Shown here: piece by piece, positions 9,864 to 19,294 of the stretch | Layout: each line of letters begins with the position of its first letter | How positions within the stretch are numbered: position 1 is the stretch's first letter | Source of the DNA: Cryptomeria japonica | Lineage: Eukaryota > Streptophyta > Pinopsida > Cupressales > Cupressaceae | DNA length: 64,000 nt | Assembly: GCF_030272615.1 (NCBI RefSeq) | Contig: NC_081410.1 | Span: 259,205,533-259,269,532, forward strand | Direction: 5' to 3' | Notes under the pieces: generated by a model | Told to the model about the DNA's origin: nothing | Databases searched by the model: none | Seen by the model: the letters and a program-made list of their open reading frames with translations, nothing else | Position numbers and translations under genes: made by a program

Positions 9864-11878
9864 ATGTACAGAGTTGTGAAGAAAATCAAAAGTGTTAAGG
9901 ACAATATAAGACTCTGGAATAAATCTAGCTTCAGGAACATTTTTGAGGCCAAAGGTAAAGTCCAGGATGGCCTCAAGAAAATACAGGTCCAAATTCAGAA
10001 GGATGGTTTCTCTACTATGTCTATTGCTGAAGAAAATGAGACCCTTAAAAAATACCATGAAATTATTGCTAAAGAGGAAATGTTTTGGAAGCAGAGATCA
10101 AGATGCACTTGGCTAAAGGAAGGAGATATAAATACAATATTCTTTCATATGTCAACTATCAAACATAAAGTGGCAAATAGGATTACTAAACTAGTAGTGG
10201 ACAATGGGGAGCTGGTTAAGGAGGAAGAGATAAGGAATGAGGCCAAAAGGTACTTTTTAGATCTTCTGAGGAGGGATCGCAGGCTGGATGTTGATGCTCA
10301 ATATTCTTTGCTTCAAAATATTCCTTGCCTCATTGATGAGCAGATGAATGCCTCCCTTTATTCCATACCTTCGAACTTGGAAATCAAAAATGTTGTTTTT
10401 TCTTTTGATGGTAATAAATCTCCCAGTCCAGATGGCTTCCCCATGTTCTTCTTCCAAGATTTCTGGGACATTGTAGGGGAAGATGTTTCCAATAGAGTCA
10501 AGGAGTTTTTTGGGCTAAAATACTTTTGAAATAAATTAATGGTACTTTCATTGTACTAATTCCGAAAATCCAAGGTGTTAACTCCATGGACAAGTTCAGA
10601 CCAATCAACTTATTTAATTCTATTTATAAGATTATCTCCAAGGTTCTTACCACCAGAATCATGACTGTCCTTCCCTCTTTGATTAATCATCAACAAAATG
10701 GTTGTCCCAAGAAGAAAAATTCTTGACTCCATTATTATTGTCCATGAGAATATTCATTCTCTTATAAGGGCTAAGAAACAGGGTCTCATCCTCAAGCTTG
10801 ATCTCTCTAAGGCCTATGACTGGGTTGATTTGTCTTTTCTTGTGAAGGTTCTTGTAGCTTTTGGTTTCTCCACCAAATGTGTTGACCTCTTTAGTTAGCT
10901 TATTACCTCATCCTCTTTTGTTGTTCTTGTTGGATCTCCATCCCCCTTCTTCCAAGCGTCTAGAGGATTGAGGCAAGGGGATCCCATTTCCCCTATCCTC
11001 TTCATTATTATGGCTGAATGTTTTGGTAGGTCTATGGAAATCATGGTGATGCAAGGATCTTTTAAGGGACTTCAACCTTCTTCAGCTGATCATACCTGCT
11101 CTCACCAACATTTTGTGGATGATACCATTGTCATGGGGGAATCAAGTATCTCAAAAGATAGAACCCTGAAGGACACTCTTTGTAAGTTTGCCTCTGCATC
11201 TGGTCAACTCATTAATTGGGTCAAAAGTGAAGTTTTTTTCATCAATACACCAGAGAGAAGACAACACAAAATCAGTAGAATCTTGGAATGTTGGATTGCT
11301 GATCTTCCTACAACTTATCTTGGCCTCCCCTTGGGCATTGCACCTCCTGATTCTTTTTGGAGCTCTTTGGTGGACAAATTTCATAAAAGGCTAGCTGGAT
11401 GGAAAGGAGCCCTTTTAAGTCAGGCTAGAAAGCTTCAACTTCTGAAAGATTATCTTCAAATCATACCTATATATGCCCTTAGCCTTTTTAGAATACCAGT
11501 AAAGTATGCTTATGCAATTGAGAAAATTCAAAGAAAATTTCTTTGGTCAGGGGTTAAGGAAAAGAAAAGAATGTCTCTTGTGGCTTGGGATCAGGTATGT
11601 AGACCGAAAAGTAAAGGTGGTCTGGGCTTGAGAAGAATTCAGACCCTAAATGAATCTCTCTTGTCTAAACAGGTTTGGAGAATGTTCCACTCAGATAGTG
11701 AATGGTGTAAAATCTGGAGAAGTAAGTATTCTCTTCCGTCCTCTTCTCTTTCCTCTTTTATCAATTTTGACATCAGTATGAATGGGTCCCATATCTGGAA
11801 TCATGCCTCTAAGTGTAGAGACAACATTGCTAAAGGGGTTATATGGAAAGTAGGCAATGGTAGGAAAGTTAAATTCTG
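9864..11878 (+). pseudogene. LINE ORF2, reverse transcriptase domain
   Basis: Pieces of a LINE RT in order: linker with WKQRSRCTWLKEGDINTIFF (about 10087), FDGNKSPSPDGFPMFFFQDF (about 10407), a damaged fingers region (10530-10690), KQGLILKLDLSKAYDWVD (about 10776, catalytic Asp of the first box), GLRQGDPISPILFIIMAE (about 10967), the catalytic box as FVDDT (about 11113; FADD or YADD is usual), and the thumb with YLGLPLG and WKGALLSQARKL. Reading frames change near 10530 and 10690 and a stop sits at about 10896. Motif order and spacing fit plant L1 elements. Confidence 0.88.
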
Positions 11879-12592
11879 AGAAGATCCCTGGCTTTTGATA
11901 AATCTTTGATTGATATCCCAGAATGGGCCCCTTATGCCTCCTCCTGTATTAGAACATTTGGTCCTTTAGTTGAAGGGTATTGGATAGGTAATAAATGGAA
12001 AAATATTGAAAGTATCCACCCAAACCTTATTAAGCTTAAAAACCATCTATCATCGGCCTGGTTGAATAAAGAGGAAGACTCCCTCATTTGGAAATATGAA
12101 CCTAAAGGTAATATTACTGTCTCTTCAATGTATGGTGTTCTCTCCCCAGCCCCTTCTAAAAATCCTTTTTGGTCTAAAGCATGGATAAAAGGTTTAATCC
12201 CTAAAATCAACTTTTTCTATTGGACTATTCTTCAAAATAAAATCTTGACCTTAGACAATCTCAAGGGCAGTGGATTTGCATTCCTTAATAGATGTGCTCT
12301 GTGTCTTTAGGAGGAAGAGTCTATGGACCATCTGGCTATCCACTATTCCTATTTTGCTTCAATCTGGGAAAGATTTCTTAAGAGTTTTTGCATGGATTGG
12401 GTGTTTCCTAACACTATCAGTGATTTGTTCTACTCCTAGAATTACCATTGGTCTAACTCCTTTTTGAGATCTATGTGGCAGCTATCACTCCCTCACATTC
12501 TGTGGGGGTTATGAAAAGAAAGAAACAATCATATTTTCAGGGACACCTCTCTTACTCAGGATATTGTTTTCCAGAAAATACAATGGGCTATA
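11879..12592 (+). pseudogene. LINE ORF2, zinc-finger-like region after RT
   Basis: Between RT and RNase H. The readable frame at 11906-12310 ends with INFFYWTILQNKILTLDNL and GFAFLNRCALCL, matching the zf-RVT region of plant L1 ORF2 (WKLLHNRLPTLDNLRRRG...CxxC type). A TAG follows CALCL at about 12308, and the second half (EESMDHLAIHYSYF-like, about 12311-12360) is in the same frame. Further decay and frame loss run up to 12592. Confidence 0.7.
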
Positions 12593-13162
12593 GTGGAGAA
12601 CATTGGGATCATTGGGGGTCCCTGCTTTTCGGCCAACCCTCTGGAATCTCACATTTTAAGTTCCTGGAGTTTGAATAATGCTGGCAGTTCTGACCCCAAG
12701 CAAAACAAAAGATTAGAAGCAAGATCAAAAAATCCCCCTCATGGTTGGTTCAAAGTCAATTTCGATGGTGTTGCAAAAGGTAATCCGGGCCCTACGGGAT
12801 GTGGAGCTATTCTTAGAGATGATAAAGGTATATGCAAGGAAATGATTGATGTTCCAATAGGAAGCCAAACAAACCACAAGGTAGAAGTAATGGCAGCACT
12901 CCAAGGTATTCTCCTCACAAAAATATGGAATTGCCCCTACCTATGGATTGAAGGGGACACTAACAACATCATCAAATGCCTCAAGGGGACCTCTAAGCCC
13001 TCATGGTATATCAATAACATTATAAAGGCTGCTAGAGACCTCATTAACACTTTTGAGAAAAGTTTCATATCTCATATTTACTGTGAAGCTAATGGTTCTA
13101 CTGACTGGGCAACCAATGTGGCAGTCAATCAAGATGAAATGATTACATGGAAGGGAGAATAG
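12593..13162 (+). pseudogene. LINE ORF2, C-terminal RNase H domain (readable)
   Basis: RNase H type I as found in a subset of plant L1 elements; it would cleave RNA in RNA-DNA hybrids. The frame is open from about 12593 to the TAG at 13160. Seen: WFKVNFDGVAKGNPGPTGCG (first Asp), the VEVMAALQGILL block (catalytic Glu), WIEGDTNNIIKCL (next Asp), and near the end IYCEANGSTDWATNVAV, where HxxREGNxxADxLA is usual, so the final conserved His/Asp region is altered. It is the best preserved part of ORF2, but it has no start of its own and belongs to the broken polyprotein. Confidence 0.85.
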
Positions 13163-13229
13163 GGCCTCCTAGAGGATGTCAGATTAATCATTTTTAAGGA
13201 TCGATACAATAGTACCCCAAAGATCATAA

Positions 13230-13790
13230 ATGGACAAAATAGTAATGAAATGGATTAAAAGGAGTGCTTCGAGCTATTATAATATTGTCACTACCAGAAT
13301 CCAGATTCTGGAAACTATCAGCATTGGCGAAGGGAAGTCTATGGCAGATTATGTGGAGAATTTGACCAAAACTTTGGCTAGAGCTGAAAATATAAGAGAC
13401 TCCTTCAACCCCAGATTTGAGCAAATTGAGAAAGACCTGATTGAAAGGAAAGTAAACGCTAATGCTATGGATCAAACAATGGTAGAAACTATCAACAAAG
13501 TCAGCAAAAGTGAGGAATGCCTTAAAAGTATCGCAAAGCAAAGCTTAAACATTCTAAAGGCCTCTGCTGGCAATACCAAATCCCTCATCAGTGAATTGGA
13601 GGAGGAGAAGGATACCCTGGAAATTGACCCTGACACTGAAGGCATAGGAGTTGTTCAAGGGCCTAGAACAAGAACCAGAGGTAAAAAGAAGGAGAAGAAG
13701 CCAAATAAGGACCTGGATGAACTCAAAGCTGTTGCGGCCAATTATGACCAGCTGGTGATTAAGGCGAAGGACCTCCTGAAGGCTTTATAA
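13230..13790 (+). CDS. Intact small frame downstream of the LINE RNase H (unknown protein)
   Basis: A 186-codon frame from ATG at 13230 to TAA, with no stops, after a LINE whose other frames are all broken. I do not recognise it. The protein is Lys/Glu-rich and heptad-like (FEQIEKDLIERKVNANAMDQ, ISELEEEKDTLEIDPDTEG), with a basic stretch RTRTRGKKKEKKPNKDL near residue 150. It starts 68 bases after the ORF2 stop and ends about 200 bases before the LINE tail, so it lies inside the element. It could be a third LINE ORF, a captured host piece, or a frame open by chance helped by A/G-rich composition. No expression signal is visible. Confidence 0.5.
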   Translation: MDKIVMKWIKRSASSYYNIVTTRIQILETISIGEGKSMADYVENLTKTLARAENIRDSFNPRFEQIEKDLIERKVNANAMDQTMVETINKVSKSEECLKSIAKQSLNILKASAGNTKSLISELEEEKDTLEIDPDTEGIGVVQGPRTRTRGKKKEKKPNKDLDELKAVAANYDQLVIKAKDLLKAL

Positions 13791-14006
13791 TTATGCAGTG
13801 GTTTCTTCTATTTTGTTGTTTCTTTCTTTTGCTATACTTTCTATTTACTGGCTTTATTGCCAGTCATTTTGAAAGGTGTTCTTATATGGTCTAGATTCTC
13901 TTTGATGATCTATTTTAAACTTCTTTGTTAAAGGTTTCGAGTCCTTAAAACCTATTTTTCTTATTAATCAGAACATATCTATGTGCAGGGTTATTTTAAA
14001 AGAAAA
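13791..14006 (+). other. LINE 3' untranslated tail
   Basis: T-rich stretch with GGTTTCGAGTCCTTAAAACC at about 13930 and an A-rich end TTTTAAAAGAAAA at 13994-14006. No long poly(A) remains. The junction with the following Tat-1 leader-like DNA is placed here by composition only. Confidence 0.5.
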
Positions 14007-15778
14007 TTTCATGCATTTCCTCACATAGTTAATTAGGAGTTTTATTTTGGAGAGTAATACTTCATATCCTGCTCATTTAGCTTAACTAGGGGGACAAATC
14101 GACAACATGCAACTTGCATTTTGAGTGACTTCTTTAGAGTAGTTGCACATAGATTATAGAAGGCTAAAAATAAGCTTGTGTATTCCATGCTTGATGAAGT
14201 AGTAGGTAATTATTCTCTCACCCTCATACGGTGATCAGAAAACTAGACCTACTCTCTTTTATGTGTAATCTTTAGAGGGCCTACCTTCTTGATCTTCCTT
14301 GAGGGGGCCAGTGAGAGGAGAACGACCCAAGTGGAAATAGGCTAATACCAAGTCCTTCCATTCCACTCTAAATAAATCATGTTTGTGACGAAATCCATAA
14401 ACAACATGTGTTGATAAGTTCATACCGACACTATGTTTCTCTATAAACCCTATGGAGCATAACCTTTATAGGCTAGGAACCTTCTGTATTTACAGAGCTG
14501 AAAGTCCCACATGTATGGCCACATAACCGAAAGCCTTTACTAAAAAACCCACTTGAACTAGTTGCCAAAATCCTTCTATGGGTCAAGCATCTAAATATCC
14601 GCTCTGAATAGCGTAACCTCGGGGGAAACCCCATGTGAGATTCAAATATTATTGTCTCAACCTGCCATAAGATTCGTGCTTGCTTGTGCATTTTTGTTTT
14701 TCAAACATTGTGTCTTCTATGTTTATAACATGCTCAGAATGGTAAAAAATTGAAGAAAATCATCATCTAAAAATGAGCAAAAATCTAACTTGCTGGAAAA
14801 ATTGAAAAATCCTTGTATCACAGTGAGAGTAATGCTTTTAAGGTACAAAATCATGCACTTATTATGCAAAACAATGCATTTGAACAATTGTACAACACTT
14901 TTATGTCATATGTTCACACATTTGATCAATCGATTAGCACTTTTAAACATGAAATTGTGCTTTTATAACACAGTTTTCTGCTTTTAGTGTCATAGAGTAG
15001 CGCTTTCAAGCAATAGAGTAGCGCATTTGTCCCATAAGTTAGCACTTCTGACCAAAAAATTAGCACAAATGCTTTCTCGCATCTGAGACAGAGCATATCA
15101 GACCAAAATTTCAAAGTCAGTATCAAAAACTCTTCTTGAGTAGAGTTGTCTTTAAACTATCACATATCTTCAAACTAGTTCGATAATTGGGTTACCAATC
15201 TAACATGTTATTTCCAAAAGGTTTCCACAAGAATAAAACTATCAACAAGCTAGTGATTCAAGCATCTTAAGTGAAAAAATCAACATCATTATCAATTTCT
15301 CATTAGGATATATCAAATCCTCTATCATGAAACTTGATCAATCCACCTTTTGTTCATTATCTTGGATATATCATTCCTATTTTGAATCTAGGTTATATCA
15401 AAATTAGAATTGCACTCACATTGGAATCAAGAAAACTTGTAAACTATCATATTCCTATATGACTTTTAAATATTTCCTTAAGAAAAGAAAACCCAGTTAT
15501 AAAGCTACTCAGAAGAGGATAAGATTCTTGAATATCAATCACGAGATTTTTCTAAAACATAGGACATTCCTACACCGTTTTTGTCACTATTTACATGGCT
15601 GTGGGACGAAATTTGATGGAGAACATTTGCAAGGACATGCTTTTCAACAAAAAGATGCTTTATCACAACAAACTAATAACAGTGGTAAAATCAACAAAGC
15701 CTACCTTCCTAAACCAATACTCACCTATTGAGTTATTTTTAGAAGGTCAAAACTTGAGAAATTTTTCGAGGCAATCAC
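14007..15778 (+). other. Tat-1 leader (untranslated region before gag)
   Basis: Long non-coding leader. Early on it has TTAACTAGGGGGACAAATCG (about 14080) and GAACGACCCAAGTGGAAATA (about 14320), which look like the region after the PBS of Tat-type elements. A box array at 14832-15066 has its own entry. The segment 15459-15778 has short open frames but no conserved protein. I assign this stretch to Tat-1 because gag follows directly; the boundary with the LINE is approximate and no 5' LTR or PBS is seen. Confidence 0.55.
14832..15066 (+). repeat. Phased TAGCGC-box array in the Tat-1 leader
   Basis: A degenerate box TAGCGC/TAGCAC recurs. The clearest starts are 14998, 15019, 15040 and 15061, each 21 bases apart. 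Weaker boxes at about 14832, 14853, 14874, 14894, 14913, 14935, 14955 and 14978 keep 19-23 base spacing. The box is the reverse complement of the GCGCTA box of the Tat-1 3' array at 43621-43907, so the two ends of the element carry arrays in opposite orientation. Confidence 0.7.
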
Positions 15779-16322
15779 ATGCCAATTTGGACTAGAGCTC
15801 AATACGAGCAATTCAGAAAACAACAAAAATAAATGGAAGAAGATAATTCAATGTTCCAAACTTTTGAGTATACGACTGTTGATGAAGAAGCAGTCAATAA
15901 CACCATTAGAGACCTTGAGCAAGATTTCAAATTTGACAAACTAATGGAAAATTTATTAGAGAAACAAAAAGAAAAATACCTTTTAATGTTGGCAAAATCA
16001 GGAGCTAAATTGCCATAAGACTTTAATGTAGAAGGCTTGAAACAAGATGCAAAGATGAGTAATAATCAAAACACAAATGATCCAAATAACAAGGATATAA
16101 ATAAAGTAAGCCATGAAGAAACAAGGGGTGATAAAATAAGAAAAGACCATGATGATACAAGAAGAGAGCATAGTGATAGAAGAACTTATGAGGATACAAG
16201 GAGAATCCATGTGGATAATCCTTTGTTAACTCTCGCTCAAAAAATGCAAACCTTACAACAACAAATATAGGATATGCAGAATGGAATGAGTTCCAAGAAG
16301 TATTCATTGGAGGATATCTGCC
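15779..16322 (+). pseudogene. Tat-1 gag, N-terminal part
   Basis: Start of the gypsy capsid protein. I chose ATG at 15779 because it opens MPIWTRAQYEQFRKQQK, which runs (after a TAA at about 15830) into MEEDNSMFQTFEY and an Asp/Glu/Lys-rich region. The first clear interruption after that is a TAA at 16016. Further on come NPLLTLAQKMQTLQQQI (stop at 16267) and MSSKKYSLEDIC, where TR-B cuts in at 16323. The frame continues exactly at 24794 as PYPFDKILSMIPFPQHFEIP. The split is therefore clean. Confidence 0.75.
16318..16322 (+). repeat. Target site duplication of TR-B, left copy (CTGCC)
   Basis: CTGCC precedes the TR-B LTR start and is repeated at 24789-24793 after TTCATCA. Removing TR-B and one copy restores the Tat-1 gag frame. 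Confidence 0.95.
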
Positions 16323-17485
16323 TATTGGTATTTTGATAATGTTTAAGTTGTGAATGTCATTGATGGACACACTTATTTTATGTATGAGTTATTCTCCACC
16401 GGTAATATGTGTTGTGTTGTTCACACCGGTATTATATGCCATTGTATGTATAGTCTCTGTTTATAGAAGACTATCAGTGTTTTGTAGAAGATGCTTACCG
16501 GTCTAAGCATGACCGAAGACCTCGAGTGGTATTAAGACATTAAGTGGTATGAAGACCTCAAGCAGAATGAGGACCCCTAGCAGTAGTTAATTTTTTGATC
16601 GGAACACTATGTTCTAGTTTACCAGTCTTTGTTTATTGGTAATCGGTATATTGTGCTAAACCAAAATAATTATAAAGTGTGATGAGTTATCATCCACCGA
16701 CACTTTAGCGGTGTTTCTGTGTCGTGTTACCAAATATGTCTAGATGCACTATACCTAGGAAATTGTAGTCTAATCTTATTGGACCGACATGAAATCAGAC
16801 TCCTATATGAGGACATCATGTCTAGGGTTTTAGAGAGTTGATATGTACGAGCATTCTAGAGTAGATTAGGTTTGTGCAAAAAGGGTATCACTACTACAAA
16901 GATTGTGAGTGCAAAGGTTAGAAGACTGAAGTAATGCTGGTATGCATTAACAGAGAACTATCAAGGATCTAATCAAGCATTCTATGCTACTTTATAGATC
17001 ACTCACTTGTTGATTACTAATCTCTTCGACAAGTCTGAAACCCTTAACTGGGTAGGCCCAACCAAGCCTATTTTAAATCCTCTAACAAGGTGGTTCATAG
17101 TTGTGGATCAGAAATCCTTTAACAAGGTAGTCTTTAATAGTTTTTATCTCCTAACAAAGATTTGGATTCTTAACAGGATTTGTTTTGGTGAAGAACTTTG
17201 TAACGCCTTAACCGGTCTGACCTTAACTGGTCTGGTTACTATTCTGAAAATAGTTGACTTGTGAGTTTTACTCACCGTGGTTTTTCCCATTTGGGTTTCC
17301 ACGTCAAAATATCTTGTGTTATGGTGATTGTTCTTCTATAGGTGAATGCTCTATTTTATATTTGGCTTGCTTATGTTTTAACCAGTTTGTTGTTTAAACT
17401 ACTACATCGGTCTACTGAAAAATTGTTTAAGAGTTTGGTTAATTTTGTAGGCATACTAATTCACCCCCCCTCTTAGTATTCATCA
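16323..17485 (+). repeat. TR-B 5' LTR
   Basis: 1,163 bases, starting TATTGGTATT (the canonical TG is changed to TA; the 3' LTR keeps TGTTGG) and ending GTATTCATCA. Hairpin at 17271-17304, C tract near 17463-17470. It has two CCTTAACYGGTCTGR units near 17210-17238, against three in the 3' LTR. Confidence 0.94.
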
Positions 17486-17487
17486 AT

Positions 17488-17500
17488 TGGTATCAGAGCC
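17488..17500 (+). other. Primer binding site, tRNA-Met type (TR-B)
   Basis: TGGTATCAGAGCC, starting three bases after the 5' LTR and identical to the TR-A site. Confidence 0.93.
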
Positions 17501-17535
17501 AACCTTTATATAAGTCTAACCACTTGGAAGGAGAC

Positions 17536-18822
17536 ATGGGGGAATACAACATGAGGGAACTCACTCACTATCTGACTAAGTCTGAGAGAGCCTATGGTGG
17601 ACTCAAGATCAAGTATAAAGCCTCTTTAGCCAAGAGAAGAGAACTTGCTAAGCAATTGATGGAATTTACTGAAAACAACTCTTCTGATGAAGCAGACATG
17701 GAGGCCCTAGTCAGAGAAGTGGAGAAACTAAATGAATCCAAAACTAACCTAAGGAGGGAGTTGGAAGGACTGACTATCAGGATGAGTGAGGAGCTAGGAA
17801 ATAGAAGAAAAGCTGAAGATTTAGTGAAGGACATGGAGCATGAGATCTCTAAGTTGAAACAAGAGATTGTTACCATCACCGCTCATCTACAAGAGGGTAA
17901 TGAAGAGAAAGAAGAAATACAAGCAAACCTCAATGCTGCTATCTCTCAGAATGAAACCTTGATGAAAACCAATGATGCTCTTTCCAAGGAACTTGCCGAG
18001 TCAAAGGAGATACTTGCAAAGTTCAACCAGAGTGTTTCTAAATTGGAACAAAAGCTGGAATCAGTGAAGCCATCAAAGGATACCACCAGACTTGGTTTCT
18101 CTACATATGAGGAAGGTGAAACCTCTGGAGCCAAGAGTAATGCACCAAAAGAGCAACCAATACCTAAGAACAATAGAAAGAGCAAAGTTAAGCCAAAGTT
18201 TAAACTTGTATGCTTCAGTTGTCATAAGGAAGGACACACTGCCAATGTATGTAGGAGCAAAGCTTATAATAATTTTCCTTACATGCAAAACAATGTGGCT
18301 AGAACTGGTAGATTTAATGGTCACTATTATCCATGTAACAAGTTTGGGCATAGAGATTTTGAGTGTAGGCTAGTTATGAACAACTCTGGAAGCTATGCAC
18401 CAAGATCTAAAGGAGTTATCCCGAAACCTCCTATGAACCGGAACCCAAACCAATACAGAACCTATGACCACTGGTCAAATGGTTATGAAGTGGAAAATAG
18501 TTGGAGAGCAACCTGTTTGATCTGTCATGGTAGCGGTCACACTACTGCAACATCCAGAAGGAAGAATGGAAATGTGAACACCGGACCATGGAAAACACCT
18601 GGTATGGTTTGCTATCATTGCAACAAATCAAGACACAATGCTAGAGCATGCAGACTGAGAAAGAATCCATTGGGAGACATATTGGTCGACCTAGAAGGGA
18701 AGATTGATGTTGAAACCATCCAGGCAGATATGGATAAAACTTGGAAAAATAAATCAGAAGAGAAGCCACAAGATGTACAGGTTTCTGCACCCAGTGTGGA
18801 GACCCCTGAATTGGCAAACTGA
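17536..18822 (+). CDS. TR-B ORF1: intact coiled-coil, four-knuckle Gag-like protein
   Basis: Open frame of 428 codons from ATG 17536 (MGEYNMRELTHYLTKSERAY), the start shared with TR-A. Residues about 1-190 are a heptad-rich coiled coil (EALVREVEKLNESKTNLRRE, EISKLKQEI). Then comes a charged linker and four knuckles: CFSCHKEGHTANVC (complete CCHC), YYPCNKFGHRDFEC (first Cys replaced by Tyr), CLICHGSGHTTATS (last Cys replaced) and CYHCNKSRHNARAC (complete CCHC, altered Gly). The family role would be binding and packaging element RNA. FNGHYYPCNKFGHRDFEC closely parallels the Copia-2 knuckle MNGTCYQCNGFGHRSYEC, which suggests a copia-derived C-terminus on a different N-terminus. There is no protease and no frame link to ORF2, which starts 472 bases later. 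Confidence 0.9.
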   Translation: MGEYNMRELTHYLTKSERAYGGLKIKYKASLAKRRELAKQLMEFTENNSSDEADMEALVREVEKLNESKTNLRRELEGLTIRMSEELGNRRKAEDLVKDMEHEISKLKQEIVTITAHLQEGNEEKEEIQANLNAAISQNETLMKTNDALSKELAESKEILAKFNQSVSKLEQKLESVKPSKDTTRLGFSTYEEGETSGAKSNAPKEQPIPKNNRKSKVKPKFKLVCFSCHKEGHTANVCRSKAYNNFPYMQNNVARTGRFNGHYYPCNKFGHRDFECRLVMNNSGSYAPRSKGVIPKPPMNRNPNQYRTYDHWSNGYEVENSWRATCLICHGSGHTTATSRRKNGNVNTGPWKTPGMVCYHCNKSRHNARACRLRKNPLGDILVDLEGKIDVETIQADMDKTWKNKSEEKPQDVQVSAPSVETPELAN

Positions 18823-19294
18823 GCTTCAAAAAGATTAGGGGGAACATATTGGTAACAATGTTACGAACCCCCAGAGTATAGCAGTAAAGTGCCTTTATCG
18901 GTATTGGTTACCTGTCGATCGACAGAAGAAACGAAGTGGTAAAAGGAAAAGTTAGGGTTTGTGCCCTAACGGTGATGCATTTATTATAGTAGGTAGGAGC
19001 ATATTTAAAAGTGACTTTCATCATCATTTTTACTTACCTATTTTCAAAGGAGAACTTTTCTAGCTTAGGAGGAGCAACAAGAGTGATTCATCTTGCATTC
19101 AAAAGAATTCAAGAAGATATCTTGCACAAGATTTTGCAGTCATTCAGAGTGGAGGTCAGAGTGGTAAAACAAGCTTTTCAAGAAGTACGTTGCGTTCGAC
19201 ATCGATGTACCCTAGTTCAAAATTGGCAAACCCTATTTTGGAATAAAAAGGTTTTTTTTGTTAAATCACTCTCATCATTTGGAATTATCTAAAT
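18823..19294 (+). other. TR-B spacer between ORF1 and ORF2
   Basis: Starts with a G-rich AGATTAGGGGGAAC, then TTAGGGTTTGTGCCCTAA at 18953-18970 (counterpart in TR-A), and ends in a T-rich stretch GGTTTTTTTTGTTAAATC before ATG 19295. No conserved frame. The T-rich end could be part of a splice acceptor or promoter; neither is shown. Confidence 0.55.

Larger units (their letters stand above)
1..14006 (+). mobile_element. L1-type LINE, 5' end outside the window, interrupted by TR-A
   Basis: Non-LTR retrotransposon on the plus strand. The parts in order are ORF1 (1-623, resuming at 8098-9050), ORF2 with endonuclease, reverse transcriptase, zinc-finger region and RNase H (9053-13162), a small third frame (13230-13790) and a 3' tail ending near an A-rich stretch at 13997-14006. 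TR-A splits ORF1, and the reading frame resumes directly after its target duplication. ORF2 has many stops and shifts, so the copy is dead. Tat-1 leader-like DNA follows, so I infer that the LINE landed in Tat-1. The LINE's target duplication cannot be checked because its 5' end lies left of the window. The 3' boundary is uncertain by about 30 bases. Confidence 0.8.

Noticed and set aside
16037-16370. Minus-strand frame rich in Tyr, Leu and His
   Set aside because: Shadow of the Asp/Glu/Arg-rich Tat-1 gag linker, and it crosses into the TR-B LTR.
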